A DNA stretch of 64,000 bases, taken from Amyelois transitella (taxonomy: Eukaryota > Arthropoda > Insecta > Lepidoptera > Pyralidae). Below are positions 57,392 through 64,000 of the stretch, in pieces; the first letter of the stretch is position 1, and every line of letters begins with the position of its first letter. The notes beneath the pieces were generated by a model, which was not told the DNA's origin, ran no database searches, and saw only the letters and a program-made list of their open reading frames with translations. The stretch covers positions 558,001 through 622,000 of the forward strand of contig NC_083528.1 of the NCBI RefSeq assembly GCF_032362555.1. The letters run 5' to 3'. A program made the position numbers and the translations under genes.

Positions 57392-59416
57392 TCAATCATC
57401 TGTAGGAGAAAACAAAGCGGAAATAGAGTGAGCATGTGCTGAGGAGGGTGTTAACTCTCTCCGATAAAATCTAAAGAACGTATTAGCAGATTTCCAGTTT
57501 CCCCTGGAAAGTATGTCTTCCAGTTGGAAATTTTCTATCCAACTCTTAGATGCAACAGCTGATCTCAGACTTCCTGGAGTGGCTTCTATTCCCGCGTCAT
57601 TAAGTAGTTTCTTCACCCAGCCACCGATAATTGTACGCGAAGCGGGTTTAGGGGCTCCTGTTATGGTTACAAAAAGACAATCACTTTTAGCCCGGGATCT
57701 TCGTTCTTGCGTAAGGGCAGTTAGATGTTTTACCCAGTATACTGGACAGAGTAGGTTATTCTCCTCATTCGGCATCAATTTCCAATTGGATTGTCGTCTT
57801 TTATCGGTATCGGTTTTAGAGCCGAAGGCAGGTGTGAAAATTATTGCATCTTCTGACACTGAGTAGTATTCAGGTGAAATTCTTAGTAATGTGAGGTCAT
57901 GCACTCGTCTTCCTGAACAGAGTAGAAGAATGGTTGCTGTTCTTTTTGCTGCCTCTAATATCTCAGATTGACCGGTCGCCTTTATGCTCAAAAAGCGAAT
58001 GAGGATATCCGTATCCCAAATGGGTGGTTTACTAGGTCTAGGGGTCGCTAAAGCAATGGCTTTTAGCACTTGCTTTACCAGGCTATTAGAGCTTAACTTC
58101 TCTTGGCCTTCTGGGTTGACAAATGTAGAAAAAGCAGATTTATGGACAAGAATAGTGCTAAGTGAGAGCTTTTCTTTTTGGTGTAAGTCGGCTAGGAAAC
58201 GCGCGAAATCAGATCCCGATGGATTATACATATCAATACCTTGTTCCTTTGCCCACTTTATCCATCTCTTCAATGCGGGCCGATAAGTGTTAAGCGTGGA
58301 CCTACGCCAACTTGATGATAGCAATTCACGTTGTTCTGTTGACCAATTGGTTAAGTGTTGACTCCACCCCCACATTTCCATATCTCCTAAGTCATTTCTA
58401 ATGCTTTGGATGGAGGTAGTCCTGTCGATAAGTCTATCAGAACTTAGCGTAGATTTATTACGATGAAGGGGGCAGTCAGATAATTCGCTGATGCGTTGTT
58501 CAGATGTGATGGAGGAAACACCCATGCTAGGTGGTAAGTCCATGTTTTGTTGAATGCATCGTGAACTTGCGCTCGGTCGTCCGTTCTGTCGAGCAATGTG
58601 TAGGGAACTACGTGAGCCCGACGTGATGTGAGTAGATCGATTACCAGATAGCCCCACTTTTTGAACACCTTCAGAGTCATAGCAGATTGAAGGTGAAGCC
58701 ATACTGGGGAGGGTGCACCCCGTGACAGACAGTCTGCTTTGCAGTTGAAACTTCCTGAGATGTGGTAAATATTCAGGTGAATATAGTTGAGTAGTTGAAT
58801 TGCTGTTAAGCAAGTAAGTTTTATCAGGGCTGTGGATTTCGTTCCCCCTTCCTTGCGGAGGTAGGAAACTGTTTCGTTGTTTCATTTCATGGCCAAGGTC
58901 GTAGAGTTCAGGTGCCGACCGTGATCTTTTAATGCATTGATAATAGCGAGCATTTCCTTCGAATTGTAGTGGAGATGCTGCTGGTTCGGTAACCATGTAC
59001 CTTTGAGCAAGTCCAGTGCGAATGTTGTCTGGTTGCGTAATAATGCTCGATCCTGATTTACTAAAAGGAAGTCGTTTAGATACACTAGTACTAGAGATCC
59101 TTCGTTTTTCAGTTGTTGTGTGATCCAATTCGTCATTGTTGCAAACACTTTTGGAGCAGAACTGATCCCGAAGGGCAAGCAGACCATTTGTAGGAGCTGA
59201 TTGTAAAAAATCAGCCTTAGGAACCGTCTGTGACTCCTGGCGATAGGTAAGTGGAAGTAGGCGTGATGAAAATCGATATTCATCATCCAGTTGCCTGATT
59301 GAATGAAATTTGGTACCTTTTGAATGTTTATAAGTCTGAACTTTCCCGGACAAACAAATTTGTTCGGGTTTTTTAGGTTGAATATGGGCCTTGACGTGCC
59401 GTCGCCTTTGGGGCAT
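57392..59416 (-). mobile_element. DIRS tyrosine recombinase frame
   Basis: The last 300 residues or so form a phage-integrase-like tyrosine recombinase: an SAM-like N-domain (LKRWIKWAKEQG) and a catalytic domain starting LLLCSGRRVHDL and ending TFFRFYRRE. The first part overlaps the reverse transcriptase region in another frame, as DIRS elements commonly do. Confidence 0.85.
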
Positions 59417-59835
59417 GGAAATATTGTCGACACAAAGCTGGGTGTGGACTTTACCGTTTCCAATACTTTGTTTTGCTCTAAAAGCTTTTTTATAATGGCA
59501 GCAGCTTCGCCTATGTTTCGAGTTTGACGTCGGAAACTTGGCATTCTCGGTGTAGGCCTTGATCGAAGTGGTATTCGATAGCCTTTTAACATGTTGAGGA
59601 TGTGAGGCGGCGCCCCTCGATCCTGCCAGTGACGAGGAAACAGACTGAGCTGACCGGCACGGAAGGCCTGAGAAGAGTCAGTATCTTTTATTTGCGTCTC
59701 TCCTATCCCGGCGGGATGAGGGAGAGAAGGATCTGTTACTCCTGGGTTTGTCCTTGGGTCCTTGTCCTGGGTTTCCTCTTTGACTCTTATTTTTTTCCTG
59801 AAAGGAATACTCTTTTGTCTTCTTTGACTGTGCAC
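58882..59835 (-). mobile_element. DIRS reverse transcriptase frame
   Basis: Contains the DIRS/Ngaro-type reverse transcriptase core (RPIFNLKNPNKF, then MNIDFHHAYFHLPI and LPFGISSAPKVFATM). Confidence 0.85.
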
Positions 59836-60541
59836 CTTTTAGCTGGCTGAATTGAGGCTTTTTCTGGGTTGTGCCATGCGCTGATGTCCCGGGACCGTTC
59901 TGCGGAGCAGAGTTGCGATCCCTGGTTTTCTGCCAGAAGACTTTCCTGATGCCGCCAGCTTTTTCCAAAGCGGAGCTAAATCTTTCAGTTTCAAATAAGT
60001 TCGAACTTGATGGAGGTATTTTCCGTAGACAGCTTTTATGAAGCGGATCCTTCACCAAAGAGAGGATATTTTCTCTGCGTTGCTGAATAATCTCCGCTCT
60101 ATGCCCACAAGCTAATTGCATGGTCTCGTTTGCTGCTTTACTGTAACCACTTTCTAAAAACATGCTGTTTAATTTTTCGTGAATTTCGGTGTATGATAGT
60201 GAACCATTTTGACTTGCTAGTAAAAGGAGATTTTGCATCTCTATTTGTAAGGCCTCACCTTGTTGTAACAAAGCAAATGTGATGCCTGCAAATGCCTTCT
60301 CCATGTTGACATATGATCTGGAATTGTCGTATTGCTTTACCTCATCATTCGCTTCTAAGCTGGTAAAACCCGGAGAGTGCAAGCAGGTTTTCTGTACGTC
60401 AGCATAACGCACACTGTTCCAGTCAGAGCTGTTAAACCGCTGTAGTTTCATTAATTGTTGAAGCATATGATCAGGGGTGTTAGGGATAGAAGGAAGGGGA
60501 AGGAAGCTTTTCTGTGACTTGTGGCGCATAGATGTCGCCAC
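59678..60541 (-). mobile_element. DIRS Gag-like frame
   Basis: 287-residue frame rich in Gln/Ser with a basic C-terminus. Placed as Gag because it precedes the reverse transcriptase frame and overlaps it. Confidence 0.7.
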
Positions 60542-60600
60542 AAAAGAAATAAATCACTGGTAATGGCGGACTTATCCCATGAAGGGATCTCTTCCGGGGC

Positions 60601-62625
60601 TCTTCTTCTCAACCAGGGTTTATTAACAAATTAAAATAAAGACGAAGGTGGTAAAGTTTTATTGCCGTTCAATGTGATACAGATTGAAAGTTACAATACA
60701 TTAATTAAGTCATGCTTAATTCAGAATAGGTCTAGAATTAGTAAGGTAATTTCTGATAGAGATTCGTCTTAAGCACATACCAAATCAATTGCAACAGGTG
60801 CGAAAGGTTTTTGTACAAAAGTAACACCTACGTATCAAATGAATGAATTAACGAATGGTTAATTTGTTTGGTAGGTATTGAATGAAAAATTTACAGATAA
60901 CATTTGTTTTGAGCGTTGAACATCTGTCCGTACTCTTGCCATACAAAAAATTTCATTCATAATTTGCCCAAAATATGATCAAATTATATAATATGTGTTA
61001 TACCTACTTACTTCAAAACAAGTATTATATCTTTTACGCATTAAAAATAATTCTTAAAATTAACATATTATGCATGCTTCCCTACAATCAAACGATTATT
61101 ACTTATATATAGCTACTTTAAATTTAAGAAAGGTACGTTATAAAAATTCATTCGTTCCATTCAGTACTTGACTCAGAAATGTCATTGATGCATATTCTAG
61201 GTGTAATCATAGAACAATGATTTTTATGGGCGTAATCCTAGGCTTCTAACTGAATCTTTATGATTGGATAACGTATCTTGTCATTTTCATTCTTTCGCAT
61301 ATTTTTTTTTTCTTACTTCGACCGCTTTTTCTACACTTGCGTTTTGCAAGGGGTAGATTTAATCATAGTTACTTAAGTTACGTCACAAATTGTAAAATCT
61401 GTTACTAAGTATAGTTAAGTTTGTGATATCAAATAAAATATTTTTCTTTCTTTCTTCTTTCTTTCTTACGTTGACGTTATTATGTATCTTGTATCCTATT
61501 TCCAAAATAAATATTTTTCCATATGTTTTATGCTGAAACAATGATTGACTGGTAGATAATGCTTTTAGCATTAAGTCCGCCAATTGTGATATACATTTGT
61601 ATTTTGTGCATTGAAGTTTAAATAAATAAATAAACTTTATGAGAAACTATGATATGTCAAACGTTAATAGTTAGTCGTTACTAGTAAAACTATGGCTTAA
61701 AATGGGATCTAATAATATAAACTGCTAATCAAGTATAAAAGCCTTCCAACATTATTCACGCTTAAAAAAATATATATTAAATGATGTAATTTGTACCATA
61801 ATTTCAATTCACGCAAAAGTTGCTATTTTTATTTACACAAACAAATATTTTTTTGCACAATCGGCCATCTTTTTTTTTGTTGTCAATACCAGTAATATTT
61901 CAATCTATTTCAGTGTCGCCCATTTTTTTAACGGCAAATTTTGCAGTGTCATTCACCTATTTACAAAGTCAAGGTTCTTTATTCATCTGTGTTTTGGGAC
62001 TAGCTTTTTTTGTACTAATTCGCTCGTTTGTTGACAGTTCTTGAAAAAACTTGATGTCTGAAGCAGAAGGATCTATTTCAGAACTAGGTACGGTTCTTTA
62101 GGGGTGGATAATGTAGATTTTGTATCGCCGAACCTTGGTAAAGGGGCAGGTCGAACAAATCTTGGATAGGCCTCGCGAATGATGATATGTGAGGCCATGG
62201 AGTGAGTCTATGGGCTTAAATCTGACGACGCCAAAAAACGGACAAGATTAAAACACTAATTTTTTTTTAGATCACCATAAAAGATGGGTGACAAAACAAA
62301 ATTTGTAAACTATGTCTAAAGCCTATCTTTAATCACCCTTATTTTTTCCAATACTAAACCATCGGATTATCTAAGCTCCCTTACATAACCCTCTCTTCAT
62401 ACATCCGTATAAAAATCAGCGTAGTAGTTTTACAAAGAATACCATTATTTAAGGAAACACTGATTATGACGATCTTATTAAAGTAGTAATCAGCGTGTAA
62501 TTAGCACATATCGGCCTTATTGAGAACAAAACATCAATTAACAAATCAACATTGTAACGTGCTGTAAGGTCAGACACCTGAATCAACTAGGAAATACAAT
62601 GGGGGAATTTATAATCCATAGAGTA
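60601..62625. other. AT-rich intergenic stretch between DIRS and T6
   Basis: No gene recognised. A LINE-like 3' end with AAATAAAATA and (TTTC)n lies at about 61330-61470. Confidence 0.5.
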
Positions 62626-62635
62626 GGAAATAGCT

Positions 62636-62790
62636 TAATAGCTCAGTGGTGAAATCCCCAGCGTTCCTGGGTTCAGTTTCTAGCGCGGAATTGAATAATA
62701 AAGACGATTTCGAATTGAGAGTTCTGATAGACAACTCCTAGTCCATTGACCAAGAGATAAAAAATACAAAGGATATGTTGTTTTGCACGT
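62636..62790 (+). mobile_element. tRNA-like SINE head or tRNA relic
   Basis: TAGCTCAGTGGTGAAATC (A-box-like) and GGGTTCAGTTTCTAGCGC (B-box-like) are spaced as in a tRNA, but acceptor stems do not pair well, so a functional tRNA is unlikely. Confidence 0.4.
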
Positions 62791-62933
62791 TTTGTCGTAA
62801 AAACTGTGAATAATTACATAATACTTATAAAAATTACACCTCTATTTAAACTAAAGAGATTAGATTCCTCGTTCACGATGATAAAAGCAAACGCAATATT
62901 TATTTTGTTCTATAAAATTGATTTATCTATGTC

Positions 62934-64000
62934 TTATTTTACAATCACTTCTTCTTTATTGATTAACGTCATTTGCACTTCTGGATCTGTAGTCTTCTTA
63001 CCCTTAAAACTATCTTCTATATCCTGTAAAGTCCTGTCTTTTGTTTCTGGCAACAACGCATACATTATCAAGAGGAACACTGTCAATGTTGCTGAATAAA
63101 CAAGGAATGCCCCTTCAACTCCTACCGAAGAATATAAATGAGGAGCAGTCTTCATGGACACCACAAAAGATGGAGTCAAAAATGACGTAGACAATGTCGA
63201 TCCTAAACTTCTATATGCTAAAGGAAATACTTCTCCACAAATCACCCAGTTTAAAGGCACTAATCCTAAACAAAATGACACAGTATAAGAAATCATCAAT
63301 GCCATTGGCACTACATCTAACACCCAACCAGCTGGAAAAAATCCAGCCTTTCTCATGTACACAAATACTGAAATAGATGACAATGATAACACCGTCAATG
63401 CACCACTTGTAAATAATATAGTTCTTCTTTTGAAATACTTCAAAAGGAATATCGCAAGTAATGCGCACACTGTTCTTAGCAGATCTATCACTGTGAATTG
63501 CCACGCTACGTCTTTGGGGTCACTTTTGTCCAAAACCGCTTGCAGCATTATGTTGCCATAAGCTGCAACCATATGCGCACCACCAAATTCAAACACAATC
63601 AACATACTGATCGCAATAATAGCGGGCTTGTAAAACTCTTTCTTCTTGAATATTCTCAAAACTTCTTTCACCGAATCAATTACAGCCTTAAATATGCCTT
63701 TAACAGAAAACCCTTTGACAGCGTCTGCTTTCCTCCGTTCTTCTGATTTCATTTCTTCCGTTTGAGCTTCAATCATAGCGTTTAATTCTTCTTTCTGTTC
63801 AGTTCCATCTCCTCTCACCCATTTGAAAGCCTTCGTTGCATCTGCGAATTTTCCTTTCGAGACCAGCCAACTAGGAGATTCAGGGGAAAGACTGATGATC
63901 ACCATAGCTATTAATGGGAACATTGAGCACACTATCGCTGTAGATCTCCACGTGAGATGCGCTCCCCATAGGTGTGATAAAAATATTCCCAAACCCAGAG
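62934..64000 (-). CDS. Tret1-like sugar transporter T6, 3' part only
   Basis: C-terminal 355 residues or so of a further sugar-porter gene; the frame stays open to the right edge of the window, so the 5' part lies outside. Motifs are PESPSWLVSKG, the cytosolic loop rich in Glu/Lys, GEVFPLAYRSLG and PETKDRTLQDIEDSFKG. It does not group closely with T2-T5: its loop and the G-G-A-H-M-V-A-A-Y-G segment differ clearly, so it may be an older cluster member. The first visible residues (L-G-L-G-I-F-L-S) fit an internal membrane span and not a start. Confidence 0.85.
   Translation of the reverse strand, partial: LGLGIFLSHLWGAHLTWRSTAIVCSMFPLIAMVIISLSPESPSWLVSKGKFADATKAFKWVRGDGTEQKEELNAMIEAQTEEMKSEERRKADAVKGFSVKGIFKAVIDSVKEVLRIFKKKEFYKPAIIAISMLIVFEFGGAHMVAAYGNIMLQAVLDKSDPKDVAWQFTVIDLLRTVCALLAIFLLKYFKRRTILFTSGALTVLSLSSISVFVYMRKAGFFPAGWVLDVVPMALMISYTVSFCLGLVPLNWVICGEVFPLAYRSLGSTLSTSFLTPSFVVSMKTAPHLYSSVGVEGAFLVYSATLTVFLLIMYALLPETKDRTLQDIEDSFKGKKTTDPEVQMTLINKEEVIVK

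Larger units (their letters stand above)
56769..60600 (-). mobile_element. DIRS-type tyrosine-recombinase retrotransposon
   Basis: Three overlapping minus-strand frames, as is usual in DIRS elements: Gag-like (60541-59678), reverse transcriptase (59835-58882) and a long frame ending in a tyrosine recombinase (59416-57392). There are no LTRs. The 3' side carries an inverted-repeat structure (56769-57131). The right border near 60600 is not defined by any repeat I could see. The element looks broken, with at least one break. Treated as a fossil. Confidence 0.85.

Noticed and set aside
57392-59416. Bacterial integrase or phage origin for the tyrosine recombinase
   Set aside because: It is next to Gag-like and DIRS-type reverse transcriptase frames and is best explained as part of a DIRS element.
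62636-62710. Functional tRNA gene
   Set aside because: The promoter-like boxes are degenerate and the stems do not close; more likely a SINE head or relic.

Overview
This window looks like nuclear DNA of a lepidopteran (moth or butterfly). It is AT-rich. Its genes are multi-exon with GT-AG introns, and its repeats are of kinds common in Lepidoptera: TC...CTAG Helitron-like elements ending in a GC-rich hairpin, (TATG)n-tailed retroposons, a mariner, a Pao/BEL LTR element and a DIRS element. The species cannot be named from the sequence alone.

The backbone is a cluster of six facilitated sugar (Tret1-like trehalose/hexose) transporter genes of the major facilitator superfamily, called T1 to T6 here: T1 (+, 4173-7863), T2 (-, 22242-32980), T3 (+, 35807-40538), T4 (+, 42928-46119), T5 (-, 50965-54359) and T6 (-, 62934 to beyond the right edge). 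T2 to T5 share one architecture: a 42-51 nt first coding exon ending in S-P-F/L-x-I-Q (phase 0), a 136 nt second exon (phase 1) and a last exon of about 1.24 kb. T1 has the same intron positions but a first exon of 363 nt. I assembled these gene models by matching splice sites, reading phase and paralogues. They extend well beyond the long last exon that a simple reading-frame scan shows. T3 and T5, and separately T2 and T3, share blocks of near-identical coding sequence, which suggests recent gene conversion.

Two other host genes sit in the cluster. One is a five-exon minus-strand gene (8855-17171, 308 aa) with RNA-binding-like segments resembling LINE ORF1/Gag proteins; its function is not recognised. 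The other is a two-exon beta-1,3-galactosyltransferase-like gene (47195-48778, 338 aa).

The rest is mostly transposon-derived. About 40 copies or fragments of one SINE-like unit of about 265 bp, here called SINE-A, are scattered on both strands. Its 3' end matches the 3' end of a LINE whose C-terminal coding tail is also present several times, so the two look like a parasite and its host. A second, tRNA-headed family (SINE-B), several Helitron-like families, a Tigger-like MITE and LINE 3' ends with TTCTA tails are also present. Intron 2 of T2 has been enlarged by an apparently intact mariner (24241-25558) and, ten bases away, a very young Pao/BEL element (25574-31227). A DIRS-type element (about 56769-60600) lies between T5 and T6. 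SINE-A copies lie at or within about 20 bp of splice sites of exon 2 in T1, T2 and T3; in T2 a SINE junction appears to supply the 5' splice site itself.
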